The notes beneath the pieces are model-generated. The model did not search any database and was not told the DNA's origin. It saw only the letters and a program-made list of their open reading frames with translations. From Alphaproteobacteria bacterium (GTDB taxonomy: Bacteria; Pseudomonadota; Alphaproteobacteria; Micropepsales; Micropepsaceae): a DNA stretch of 64,000 bases. A program made the position numbers and the translations under genes. Positions 48,528-57,658 of this stretch are shown here, piece after piece (the stretch's first letter is position 1; each line of letters opens with the position of its first letter). The stretch spans positions 155,345 to 219,344 of the forward strand of contig JANXXU010000006.1 of assembly GCA_025350465.1 (NCBI GenBank). The letters run 5' to 3'.

Positions 48528-49375
48528 CGTCCGGCGCAATCCTCCGCGCGGAATTGGCGAATGGCGTGGTGATCGCGCCCGGCGTTTATGACGCCTTGTC
48601 GGCACGCATCGCCGCGAAAGCCGGCGCCAAGGCGGTCTACATGTCCGGCTTCGGCGTCGCCGGCTCGCTGCTCGGCGTCCCCGATATCGGCCTGGTCTCG
48701 GCCACCGAAATGATCGAACGCGTGCGCGCCTTGAGCGCGGCTTGCGCGCCGGCGCCGCTCATCGCCGACGGCGACAACGGCTATGGCGGCCCGCTGAACG
48801 TCGAACGCTTGGTGCGCGCTTACGAGCAAGCCGGGGCCGCCGCCATCCAGCTTGAAGACCAGGTGATGCCCAAGCGTTGCGGCCACATGGACGGCAAGGA
48901 AATCGTCCCGCGCGACGAAGCCGTCGCCAAAATTAAGGCCGCGGTCGGTGCCCGCGCAAAAGATTTCGTCGTCATCGCCCGCACCGACGCGATTAGCGTC
49001 ACCGGCCTCGACGAAGCTTTGCACCGCGCCGACGCCTTCCTCAAAGCCGGCGCCGATATCTTATTCGTCGAAGCGCCGCGCTCTGAGAGCGACTTGCGGG
49101 CCATCGCCGATCGTTTCAAAGGCGTGCCCCTCGTCGCCAACATGGTCGAAGGCGGCAAAACGCCTGCTCTCGATGTGAGGGCGTTGGGCGAAATGGGCTA
49201 CCGCCTCATCCTCTATCCCATCACGGCGCTACTCGCGGTCACGCGCACACTCGAGCGTGTCTACGCAAGCGTTGGCACCGACGGACTCGACCGCGTCTCT
49301 TTCGATGCCTATTGCGGCCTGGTCGGTCTGCCGGCCTATCTCGCCAAGGCGGACAAGCTTGTAAAGCCGCAGTAA
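48524..49375 (+). CDS. Isocitrate lyase/PEP mutase family protein (methylisocitrate lyase-like)
   Basis: A 283-residue TIM-barrel enzyme of the ICL/PEPM superfamily. It has the metal-binding motif ADGDNGYGGPLNVERLV and, unlike the paralogue at 39.6 kb, the catalytic-loop motif KRCGHMDGKEIVP, so it should be an active C-C lyase such as methylisocitrate lyase or carboxyvinyl-carboxyphosphonate mutase. The GTG start at 48524 overlaps the yacG stop. Confidence 0.88.
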   Translation: MTSGAILRAELANGVVIAPGVYDALSARIAAKAGAKAVYMSGFGVAGSLLGVPDIGLVSATEMIERVRALSAACAPAPLIADGDNGYGGPLNVERLVRAYEQAGAAAIQLEDQVMPKRCGHMDGKEIVPRDEAVAKIKAAVGARAKDFVVIARTDAISVTGLDEALHRADAFLKAGADILFVEAPRSESDLRAIADRFKGVPLVANMVEGGKTPALDVRALGEMGYRLILYPITALLAVTRTLERVYASVGTDGLDRVSFDAYCGLVGLPAYLAKADKLVKPQ

Positions 49376-49376
49376 T

Positions 49377-50516
49377 TCAAGCCGATCGGCCGCGCGCTTC
49401 AATCGGCCAGATGTCGACGAGCGTATCGCCTTCGACCACGTGATAGAAGTCATAGAGATTGACTGTCGGGTCGCAATGCGGCGCGCTGCACATGACGACC
49501 GCGCCCGGCTCCATCTTCTTGTCGCCGAGAAAAATGCCGCCCTGCTCGTCGCCGAAGAAGAAATAGGACGCCCCCTCCGGCGCGCCCGAGTGAATCAATG
49601 GTGAGCCGGCTTCTGTCGCAAAGGCTTTCAGCCCGGCATCCGTCGTGACTAAACCTGCCGTGTTCGCGCTGATCACAGTCGTTTGCACGAAAAGCGCGGT
49701 CTCGAACGGCAATGGCGCGCCGTTCGCGATCGTCACCTCGTTGTACTGCTTGTCCATGAAAATATAAGAGCCGGCCTGCAGCTCGGTGAACACCTTCGCC
49801 TCGGCGTCGATGTTGTAGGTGCCCGTGCCGCCGCCCGAGACGATGGGGCAGGCAATGCCGTTCGCCACGATCAAATCGCGCGTTTCGCCCAACATCTTCA
49901 GCGCTTCGAGCGACTTCGTCTTGCGCTCCTCGAAATTCGCGACGTGTTGCAGCTGCCCGGCATAGCCCTGCAATCCCACGAAAATGAGGCCGGACGCCAC
50001 GATACGCTTGGCGAGCTTCAGCGCCGGTTCGCCGGGTGCAATGCCCGTTCGATGCAAACCGATGTCGACATCGACGATCACCTTGAGCGGGCGCTTGCTC
50101 TCTCGCGCAGCTCGCGCAAAGCCATCGACGCCGATCTCGCTGTCGGCGACGGCCATCAAATCCTTGACGCGAGCATTGAGTGCGTCGAGCCGGGCGAAGC
50201 CTTGCGCAGTGACAATCGGCGATGTGACCAACAATCCGTCGAGCCCGCTGTCGGCGAGCGCCTCGGCCTCGCCCAATTTGGCGCAGCAAACGCCGAGCGC
50301 GCCCGCCTCGATCTGCCGCCGGCCGATGGTGGCGGACTTGTGCGTCTTTGCATGCGGCCGCAGCTTCAAGCCGCTGCGCCGGCAGTGTTCCTGCATGGCG
50401 GCGACGTTGCGATCGAAGGAGGCGATATCGAGCACCAGCGCGGGCGTCGCCAATTGCAGGCGCCCGTTTGGCTTTCCGATAAGCGCTGAGTTCGGACTGT
50501 GAAGCGCGGCGGCCAT
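49377..50516 (-). CDS. DSD1-type PLP enzyme (D-serine dehydratase / D-threonine aldolase-like)
   Basis: A 379-residue fold-type III PLP enzyme. The PLP-binding lysine is expected in LRPHAKTHKSATIGR near residue 55, with an N-terminal alanine-racemase-type barrel (VIVDVDIGLHRTGI, GLQGYAGQLQH) and a C-terminal D-serine dehydratase-like domain containing SAPHCDPTVNLYD, where His and Cys would bind zinc. The ATG at 50516 is preferred to one 60 bases upstream. Convergent with the ICL-like gene. Confidence 0.88.
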   Translation of the reverse strand: MAAALHSPNSALIGKPNGRLQLATPALVLDIASFDRNVAAMQEHCRRSGLKLRPHAKTHKSATIGRRQIEAGALGVCCAKLGEAEALADSGLDGLLVTSPIVTAQGFARLDALNARVKDLMAVADSEIGVDGFARAARESKRPLKVIVDVDIGLHRTGIAPGEPALKLAKRIVASGLIFVGLQGYAGQLQHVANFEERKTKSLEALKMLGETRDLIVANGIACPIVSGGGTGTYNIDAEAKVFTELQAGSYIFMDKQYNEVTIANGAPLPFETALFVQTTVISANTAGLVTTDAGLKAFATEAGSPLIHSGAPEGASYFFFGDEQGGIFLGDKKMEPGAVVMCSAPHCDPTVNLYDFYHVVEGDTLVDIWPIEARGRSA

Positions 50517-50653
50517 GATGACATCCCAGCAGAGAAATGTGGAACTCGACGTAGCAACAATTGGAGCCGCCGACAATCCTGCCCGGTTCCGCGCCAGCCG
50601 CTTGTGACGATCATCGAAGCTATGACAAGCTTGAACGGCACAGGAGAACCGCC

Positions 50654-51658
50654 ATGGACTACACCCGCCTCGGTCACACCGGTCTGAAGGTTTCGCGCAT
50701 CTGCTTAGGTTGCATGACCTACGGCAGCCCGAAGTGGCGCGATTGGATATTGGATGAAGCCGCCTCTCGGCCGTTCTTCAAGCAGGCGGTCGATCTCGGC
50801 ATCAACTTCTTCGACACGGCCGATATGTATTCGCTGGGCGCCAGCGAAGAAGTCACCGGGCGCGCGCTCAAGGAAATGGCCAAGCGCGATCAAATTGTCA
50901 TCGCCACCAAGGTCTGTTCGCCTATGGGCAAGGGGCCGAACGAACGCGGCCTCTCGCGCAAGCACATCATGGAATCGATCGACGCGAGCCTGAAGCGCCT
51001 CGGCACAGACTATGTCGATCTCTATCAAATCCATCGCTGGGATTACGACGCGCCGATCGAAGAAACCGTGGAGGCGCTGAGCGACGTCGTGAAATCGGGC
51101 AAAGCGCTTTACATCGGCGCCTCGTCGATGTTTGCGTGGCAGTTCATGAAGGCGCTGGGATATCAGCGCGCCAACGGCCTCGCCAAATTCGTCTCCATGC
51201 AAAACCACTACAACCTCGTCTACCGCGAGGAGGAGCGCGAGATGATGCCGCTCTGTCTCAGCGAAGGCATCGGCACCATTCCGTGGAGTCCGCAGGCGCG
51301 TGGCTTCCTCGCCGGCAATCGCAAACCCGGCGACAATCCGAAGAAGAGCGGCGGCATATCGAACGCCGAAACCGCGCGCGCGAAATCCGACGATTTCGCG
51401 CACATGCTCTATTACACCGATCGGGACTTCGAAATCGTCGAGCGCGTGACCTCGATCGCCAAGAAGCACGGTCGCCCGAACGCGCAGGTGGCGCTCGCCT
51501 GGCTGCTGCAGAAGGGCGTCACCGCCCCCATCGTCGGCGCCTCGAAGCCGGGCCAACTCGACGATGCGGCAAACGCGCTGACGCTGAAACTCGACGCGGA
51601 AGACGTGAAGGCGCTCGAAGAGCCCTACCGCCCGAAACGCGTCATGGGCCACGTCTAG
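50654..51658 (+). CDS. Aldo/keto reductase
   Basis: A 334-residue (beta/alpha)8 NADPH-dependent oxidoreductase. Catalytic Asp/Tyr are in FFDTADMYSLGASEEV, with a Lys in IVIATKV and His in LYQIHRWDYD, all in family positions. CAGGAGA lies about seven bases before the ATG. It resembles the YajO/ AKR general-aldehyde group; the natural substrate is unknown. Confidence 0.92.
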   Translation: MDYTRLGHTGLKVSRICLGCMTYGSPKWRDWILDEAASRPFFKQAVDLGINFFDTADMYSLGASEEVTGRALKEMAKRDQIVIATKVCSPMGKGPNERGLSRKHIMESIDASLKRLGTDYVDLYQIHRWDYDAPIEETVEALSDVVKSGKALYIGASSMFAWQFMKALGYQRANGLAKFVSMQNHYNLVYREEEREMMPLCLSEGIGTIPWSPQARGFLAGNRKPGDNPKKSGGISNAETARAKSDDFAHMLYYTDRDFEIVERVTSIAKKHGRPNAQVALAWLLQKGVTAPIVGASKPGQLDDAANALTLKLDAEDVKALEEPYRPKRVMGHV

Positions 51659-51661
51659 CTT

Positions 51662-51686
51662 ATCTTCCCCCCTTGCGGGGGAAGAT
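51662..51686. terminator. Bidirectional terminator or palindromic repeat
   Basis: Perfect 10-bp inverted repeat ATCTTCCCCC-CTTGC-GGGGGAAGAT between two convergent genes, starting four bases after the aldo/keto reductase stop. It has no long T-run, so it may be a palindromic repeat used as a terminator. Confidence 0.55.
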
Positions 51687-51700
51687 GGATGCCGTCGCGA

Positions 51701-52219
51701 TCACGGCGCGGCGTGTACCTTGCCGCTGATCTCGCCGTCGTTGAATTTGTTCGTGTGAATGTTGAACACGACCTTGCCCGATTTCATGGCGGTGACGAAA
51801 TCGCCGAACGAAACCGACGAACTCAAAATCTTTGCACCCTCGGCGTAAGCATAACCCGTTCGCGTGTAGGTGAAGCCGTCGGCGGTCGGCGCGTAATCCG
51901 GTGCAATCGGAAACGGCAGCAGCAACGAAACGTCGCCGTTCGCCGCATAAAGATGAAGGTGCATCGGTCCAACCGGCGCATGCGCCAGGTGAACGGCAAA
52001 GTCGCCTGGCAAAATTCCCGACACCTTCAGCGACACATCGACGGTTTGCTTGTCCATATGGACGACGATCTTGGCGTCCCCTGTCGCGGTCGAGCCCGTG
52101 TTTGTGGGCTCTTTGTCGCCGCGCAACGTCGCCGCGAACATCAGATCGGCGCCATAGGCGGACGCGGTTGCCGCGAGCACGACCGCGATGGCGGCAAAAG
52201 AAATCTGTACTAAGCGCAT
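51701..52219 (-). CDS. CHRD-domain exported protein
   Basis: A 172-residue secreted protein with a clear signal peptide (MRLVQISFAAIAVVLAATASAYG) followed by a CHRD domain (LMFAATLRGDKEPTNTGSTATGD at its start and HTNKFNDGEISGKVH at its end), the domain named after chordin. Segment AVHLAHAPVGPMHLHLY is rich in histidine. Role unknown; probably periplasmic or extracellular. Confidence 0.82.
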   Translation of the reverse strand: MRLVQISFAAIAVVLAATASAYGADLMFAATLRGDKEPTNTGSTATGDAKIVVHMDKQTVDVSLKVSGILPGDFAVHLAHAPVGPMHLHLYAANGDVSLLLPFPIAPDYAPTADGFTYTRTGYAYAEGAKILSSSVSFGDFVTAMKSGKVVFNIHTNKFNDGEISGKVHAAP

Positions 52220-52302
52220 GGAATTCCCCCGTGGCGCATGGGCCGCGCAGATTCCATCGCCGAAGAAGGGCATCGCTGGCCAATCACGTTCTGGTTAGGG
52301 CC

Positions 52303-53157
52303 CTACGCGCCGAACGTCACCTCTGAAAAAGCCGTGACGAGGCGATACCCGATGCGCTGGTAGATCTTGTTCGTGATCGCATTGTCCGCATCGGTGAAGA
52401 GTGTGCACCAACGCCCCTGATCGAGCGCGCGCTGGGTTAGCGCCGCCGTCATGGCTTGCGCATAGCTGCGGCTGCGCTCATCCGGCGGCGTATAGATTGC
52501 GAGCACCCGCGCGCCGTCTTTCCCGATCGGCAGAACGACGCCATGCCCGACCGCCTTACCCTCAACCGTCCAATCGAACAGGACCCCTTTGTCGAGCCAT
52601 CCTTCGACGCGCCTTGCGGTGAGCGTGGGCTCTCGTTGCGCCAGAGGAGCATTCACATCGATGGCGAAAGCACTCTCCCACGCGACGTGACGGGCGAGAT
52701 TTGCGCGCGCCGCCGGCTTGAGTTGGCCCGAAATGTTCGTTGGCGGCACAATCTCTCCTGCCTGGTACAGCAGCCGTTTCTTCCCCCCGTCGGCGCGCAC
52801 GCCGGTTCTGTGCGTCCAATTCGCGGCAAAGGCTTCCGCGATCGCACTCTCGCCGCCGACGCCGGTCAACTTGAGTCCGCGGGCCACGAGCGCATCGGCA
52901 AGCGCCTCGACTCCCTCAAGTCCGCGTCCCGCCTGCGCAAGATTGAGACTGTATGGCGACGTCCTCAGCACACCGAGCACAAGAGCATCGTCCACCCACA
53001 CCGCCGCGCGCAAATGATCTTGCTCCGGCGTTGCCACCATACGCTCGACCACGCCGAGGAACACATTGTTGACGACCGCGCGCGCGCCAATCGGCGCTAT
53101 CACCGCCGCCGCGAACGCCTTTGCCTCGTCGTAGAAGGTGACCCGCGCGGCCGTCAT
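52303..53157 (-). CDS. GNAT-family N-acetyltransferase
   Basis: A 284-residue protein with a C-terminal GNAT fold, shown by VLAIYTPPDERSRSYAQAM (acetyl-CoA loop) and TDADNAITNKIYQRIGYRLV (final strand-helix). The N-terminal half is a second, degenerate GNAT-like region. It overlaps the upstream acyl-CoA dehydrogenase stop by four bases. Substrate unknown. Confidence 0.85.
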   Translation of the reverse strand: MTAARVTFYDEAKAFAAAVIAPIGARAVVNNVFLGVVERMVATPEQDHLRAAVWVDDALVLGVLRTSPYSLNLAQAGRGLEGVEALADALVARGLKLTGVGGESAIAEAFAANWTHRTGVRADGGKKRLLYQAGEIVPPTNISGQLKPAARANLARHVAWESAFAIDVNAPLAQREPTLTARRVEGWLDKGVLFDWTVEGKAVGHGVVLPIGKDGARVLAIYTPPDERSRSYAQAMTAALTQRALDQGRWCTLFTDADNAITNKIYQRIGYRLVTAFSEVTFGA

Positions 53158-54425
53158 TCCGCCTTCCGGTTTTTCCCCATGAAGCCGAAGAGGTGTCCGG
53201 CGACGTTGCGAATCTGAATTTCGTCGGAGCCTTCGGTGATGCGATAGCGGCGGTGGTGGCGATAGATGTGCTCGAACGGCTTGTGCCGCGAATAGCCCAT
53301 GCCGCCATGCACCTGCATCGCCCAATCGGCGGCGTTGCAGGCGAGCCGGTTGCCCTTGTAGTTGCACATCGAGACCTTGTCGGAGAGATAGAGCTGGATC
53401 TCGGGTCCCGTCAGGCGATCCATCTCCCACGCCGTGTGATAGATCATCCAGCGCACCATCTCGCACTCGGTCTGCAGTTCGACGAGCGGCCATTGGATCG
53501 CCTGATTGGTGGCGAGCGGCTTGCCGAACGGCTTTCGCGCGAGTGCGTAATCGACGGATTCGTTGACGCAATACTGCGCGACGCCGACGCCGGAGGCGGC
53601 CTGGCGAATGCGGTTCTCATGGACGAAGTGCCGCGCCAGCGACAATCCGTTCTCTGGCGGACCGAAGACCGCGCTGTCGGGCACCCAAACATTCTTGAAG
53701 CTCACATGCGCGTGGTCGGTCGGCATGTTGAACGTCCAATAATAGAATTCGATCTTCACGCCCTCCGACTTCATCGGCACGAGAAAACAGGTGATGCCCT
53801 TGGCGTCGCCGTCTTTGCCGCTGGTTCGCGCAAAGACCATGTCGTGCGACGCGGTGTGGACCCCGGTGTTCCAAAATTTCTCGCCGTTGATGCGCCACCC
53901 TTGGCCCTCGCGCACCGCGCGCGTTTCCATCCAGGTCGCATCCGAGCCGTGCTTCGGCTCGGTCAATCCAAAAGCCGGTCGGTGCGTGCCCTTCAACATG
54001 CCTTGGACGAATTCGTCCCTCTGTGCCGGCGTGCCGAAATCGCGAAACATCAGCACTTGCGGAAAATTGCCGACGACCGAACTCTCGTTCTGCAAGTCGT
54101 TGTGCAAGCCCAGACCCTTCGCCGCCAAGTGCTCGCGGATGATCGCCATCGCCAGATTGCCGATGTTCTTGCCGCCGTACTCTTCCGGCAGGGCAAGCCG
54201 CAGGAGTCCCGCCTTGTCGGCGCGCCGCCGCATCTCGCGCAGCAATTCTTCCCATTCCTTGCGCGGCAGCCCGTCATGATCCCAGTCGGTGCGCGCATGT
54301 TCGCGCCGGTGGTCGAAAAAGCGGATGTTGTCGTCTTGTTGTTCGAGCGGCTTGATCTCGCGTTCGATGAAGTCGTCCATGCGGACGAGCAAGTCCTTGA
54401 CGTTCTGCGGAATGGTGAAATCCAT
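53154..54425 (-). CDS. Acyl-CoA dehydrogenase family protein
   Basis: A 423-residue acyl-CoA dehydrogenase with the ACAD10/11-like N-terminus MDFTIPQNVKDLLVRMDDFI. It carries LTEPKHGSDATWMET and WRINGEKFWNTGVH in the FAD domain and QVHGGMGYSRHKPFEHIYRH at the C-terminal helices (shown in part). Stop overlaps the following GNAT gene. The paralogue at 12.2 kb belongs to a different subgroup. Confidence 0.9.
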   Translation of the reverse strand: MDFTIPQNVKDLLVRMDDFIEREIKPLEQQDDNIRFFDHRREHARTDWDHDGLPRKEWEELLREMRRRADKAGLLRLALPEEYGGKNIGNLAMAIIREHLAAKGLGLHNDLQNESSVVGNFPQVLMFRDFGTPAQRDEFVQGMLKGTHRPAFGLTEPKHGSDATWMETRAVREGQGWRINGEKFWNTGVHTASHDMVFARTSGKDGDAKGITCFLVPMKSEGVKIEFYYWTFNMPTDHAHVSFKNVWVPDSAVFGPPENGLSLARHFVHENRIRQAASGVGVAQYCVNESVDYALARKPFGKPLATNQAIQWPLVELQTECEMVRWMIYHTAWEMDRLTGPEIQLYLSDKVSMCNYKGNRLACNAADWAMQVHGGMGYSRHKPFEHIYRHHRRYRITEGSDEIQIRNVAGHLFGFMGKNRKAE

Positions 54426-54519
54426 GAGGGCGCTCCTAAAGCCAATGTTTTGATGGCCGGACTTTAGCGAGCGTGCCGGGCGATTGACAGGGCGCCAACC
54501 CCTGCGCCAATCAGTGCCC

Positions 54520-54954
54520 ATGCGCCCAGAGCCGTTCCGCATGCAACGTCAGGTCTATCCCTATTTCCGCCGTGTCATTGCGCGCTTCAGCGACATGGAT
54601 TCCGAGGGCCATTTGAACAACGTGGCGCTCGCCTCGTTCTACGAAGACGGCCGGGTTTCATTCTTGCGCGGCTTGACGGGCGACGAACGGCGCAACGGTT
54701 TTCGCTTCGTCATCGCCAACCTCGATATCTCCTACCTCGCCGAGGCGCAGTATCCGGGCGACTACGATGTGGGCTTGGGCGTGACCAAGATCGGCAACAC
54801 CTCGTTCGGGTTAGGCGGCGCGCTCTTCATCGGCGGCCATTGTGTCGGCGTCTGCGACACGACGCAGGTCGTTGTCGGTGCGCCGGGGCCGATGCCCGTC
54901 CCCGCAACGCTGCGTCAGGCGCTGGAAATCAAGCTGCTGCGCCGGTATGGCTGA
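54520..54954 (+). CDS. Acyl-CoA thioesterase, 4HBT hotdog fold
   Basis: A 144-residue hotdog-fold protein with the 4HBT-type start RFSDMDSEGHLNNVALASFYE, whose Asp and the GH-NN segment are the active-site signature (shown here at its full 20 residues: RFSDMDSEGHLNNVALASFY). Probably hydrolyses an acyl-CoA. ATG at 54520 is preferred over a TTG at 54484. It is divergent from the acyl-CoA dehydrogenase, so both may act on the same acyl chains. Confidence 0.85.
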   Translation: MRPEPFRMQRQVYPYFRRVIARFSDMDSEGHLNNVALASFYEDGRVSFLRGLTGDERRNGFRFVIANLDISYLAEAQYPGDYDVGLGVTKIGNTSFGLGGALFIGGHCVGVCDTTQVVVGAPGPMPVPATLRQALEIKLLRRYG

Positions 54955-55178
54955 GCATCGTCGCCGCCAATTCCGGCCCGATCATTGATCGGCGAGGGCT
55001 CACTTGAACCTGCGGCCCATCGCCAAGGTACCTGGCGCCGCGGCCTTCGGGCGGGCCTTTACGTTTTGCTAACCGGTTTCTGCCTTAGCGCGACCTTAAT
55101 CCGATCCCCTTAGCCTCCACCGGTTCGGCTGCGGGAAAGATCGGTGCAGTCCGGCCGCCGAACCGGATTGATGTTTCG

Positions 55179-56609
<1,431 letters not shown>

Positions 56610-56723
56610 CCCGACGCGCGGAATCCTTTTTTGCCGACGATGTTGACAAGCCAACGGTGCGAGCGTAGAAGCCGCGTCCCTTGCGCGGAGAAATCCGCGC
56701 GACAACGAAACGAAGAGCAGCGA

Positions 56724-56819
56724 ATGAACGGCTTGAACAAACAAACCATGTCGAACGTCGGCGGACGAAATCCGCTGTGCGTCGGCACGTACGCTGCTCG
56801 CGGAGGCGCGCCCTTGTAA
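56724..56819 (+). CDS. Candidate short leader ORF (31 residues)
   Basis: ATG-started reading frame ending LCVGTYAARGGAPL. The stop codon TAA sits in the seven-base loop of a perfect 8-bp hairpin (GCGCCCTT-GTAACCC-AAGGGCGC, 56808-56830), followed by a small 5-bp hairpin (GGTCC/GGACC, 56834-56849) whose last two bases compete with the terminator stem that follows. This layout is what an attenuation leader would look like. Alternatively it is a chance ORF behind the histidine kinase gene. Confidence 0.35.
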   Translation: MNGLNKQTMSNVGGRNPLCVGTYAARGGAPL

Positions 56820-56847
56820 CCCAAGGGCGCATCGGTCCGAATTTGGA

Positions 56848-56882
56848 CCCCTCCCGAGCCGAGCGCTCCGGAGGGGTTTTTT
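56848..56882 (+). terminator. Rho-independent terminator (possible attenuator)
   Basis: CCCCTCC pairs with GGAGGGG (7 bp) around a CGAGC...GCTC inner stem, followed by six T residues. It may end the histidine kinase transcript or act as an attenuator for the downstream Y RNA operon. Nearly identical in sequence to the terminator at 61600-61630. Confidence 0.8.
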
Positions 56883-57140
56883 GTTGCCTCGACGGGTGTT
56901 CGGCCATGTGACCTGCAGGGTTCGGCGACGCCGAACCGAAGGAGACCCGGATCCTTAGGCATCGCTCGCGGTTTCGCGGGCGGCCGAAGCGCGGGGCCTG
57001 CCGGAGGGAACGGGCGAGAGCATTGCTCTCGCGGCCACCGATGGCGGGGCGGACAAATCAGGTCCGCTTGTCCGTCCGCAATTTGAAAGAGGCCGGAGAC
57101 CAAGAATTCGTTCGATAATTTTCATCCGTTTACGGAAATA

Positions 57141-57271
57141 CCCACGGCGAAGGTGGCTGCGGTTGCGATACTTGGCGTCGGTCGGAGGTTCGAGTCCTCC
57201 CGCTTCGAAAGGGGCGTAGCTCAGCGGCACGAGTAGGCCAAGCAGCCTCGATCACACCCCTTCGCCGTGGG
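57141..57271 (+). ncRNA. Y RNA 1 (divergent member, permuted tRNA-like)
   Basis: A 131-base unit closed by a perfect 13-bp stem CCCACGGCGAAGG/CCTTCGCCGTGGG (57141-57153 with 57259-57271). Inside are GGCTG/CAGCC and CTTGG/CCAAG pairings, a T-arm GGAGG-TTCGAGT-CCTCC (57184-57200), an acceptor-like hairpin CGCTTC-GAAA-GGGGCG (57201-57216) closed by a GNRA tetraloop, and a D-arm TAGCTCAGCGGCACGAGT. Order is T-arm, acceptor, D-arm, the reverse of a normal tRNA. It lacks the TGGTGAA/GTTCC internal loop shared by units 2-4. Confidence 0.78.
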
Positions 57272-57278
57272 TGACTGA

Positions 57279-57423
57279 AAGCTGGTGGTGAAGAGATCTG
57301 TTACTTCGCTAACCTATGGGTCGCGGGTTCGATCCCCGCCGGACAGCGTTACCGTCCGTAGCTCAGCGGTAGAGCAATAGGAGCCTCGCAAGGGGCAGTA
57401 CAGTCTCGCCTGTTCCCCAGCTT
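57279..57423 (+). ncRNA. Y RNA 2 (YrlA-like, permuted tRNA mimic)
   Basis: A 145-base unit. Outer stem AAGCTGG/CCAGCTT (7 bp), a conserved asymmetric loop TGGTGAA opposite GCCTGTTCC, and an inner stem GAGA-(T)-CTGT-(T)-AC paired with GTACAGTCTC. The enclosed tRNA-like part is T-arm GCGGG-TTCGATC-CCCGC (57323-57339), acceptor hairpin CGGACAG-CGTTA-CCGTCCG (one C-A mismatch), D-arm GCTCAGCGGTAGAGC, and a GCCTC-GCAA-GGGGC hairpin. By analogy with bacterial YrlA it should bind the TROVE protein encoded downstream. Confidence 0.85.
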
Positions 57424-57503
57424 GCCCGCCGAAGCTTTAGCGGAGGCGGGCGATTTATTCTGTTCCAGATTTCGGTCTGCGCGCGAGTGCGGGCTGTTCG
57501 AAA
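57424..57503 (+). other. Spacer between Y RNA 2 and 3 with GC palindrome
   Basis: 80 bases holding a GCCCGCC ... GGCGGGC 7-bp hairpin with the core CGAAGCTTTAGCGGAGG. A related sequence follows Y RNA 4 (CGTAGCCTTTTGGCGAAGG). These look like copies of one small palindromic element or of a 3' trailer. Confidence 0.55.
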
Positions 57504-57643
57504 GCCGGTGGTGAAGAGGTCTGTTACTTCGTTCAGCCGAAGGTCGTGAGGTTCAACTCCTCGCCGGAGGGCGCAAGCCTTCCGTAGCTCAGCGCAGAGC
57601 GGCGGCGCCCGCAAGGGCAGTACAGCCTCGCCCGTTCCCCGGC
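57504..57643 (+). ncRNA. Y RNA 3 (YrlA-like, permuted tRNA mimic)
   Basis: A 140-base unit with outer stem GCCGG/CCGGC, loop TGGTGAA opposite GCCCGTTCC, inner stem GAGG-(T)-CTGT-(T)-AC with GTACAGCCTC, T-arm TGAGG-TTCAACT-CCTCG (57547-57563), an 8-bp acceptor hairpin CGGAGGGC-GCAA-GCCTTCCG with a GNRA loop, a D-arm GCTCAGCGCAGAGC with a short loop, and GCCC-GCAA-GGGC. Relative to unit 2 the stem bases change on both strands together. Confidence 0.85.
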
Positions 57644-57658
57644 GAATACATCGCGGCG

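Larger units (their letters stand above)
56610..57140 (+). other. Hairpin-dense non-coding region upstream of the Y RNA array
   Basis: No normal gene is present. Beyond the short ORF and terminator listed separately, several perfect hairpins are packed here: CGCTCGCG-GTTT-CGCGGGCG at 56963-56982, GGTTCGGC-GAC-GCCGAACC at 56919-56937, GCGAGAGC-ATT-GCTCTCGC at 57014-57032, and an 8-bp stem at 57049-57075. A possible -10 hexamer GATAAT lies at 57114-57119, but no good -35 is at the right distance. It may be the 5' leader of the RNA-repair operon or another structured RNA. Confidence 0.5.

Noticed and set aside
56770..56870. Degenerate tRNA-Thr (TGT-like anticodon) before the terminator
   Set aside because: The middle hairpin resembles an anticodon arm, but no acceptor stem closes it and the T-loop lacks TTCRA; it is better explained as hairpins around the stop codon of a short ORF.
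57155..57168. TGGC...TTGC resembling a sigma-54 -24/-12 promoter before rsr
   Set aside because: Spacing between GG and GC is 8 rather than 10 bases and it falls inside the Y RNA 1 structure.
56955..57230. Minus-strand ORF containing GGLEPPTDAKYRN
   Set aside because: Such peptides are produced by reading T-arm sequences of tRNA-like genes backwards; here it crosses Y RNA 1.
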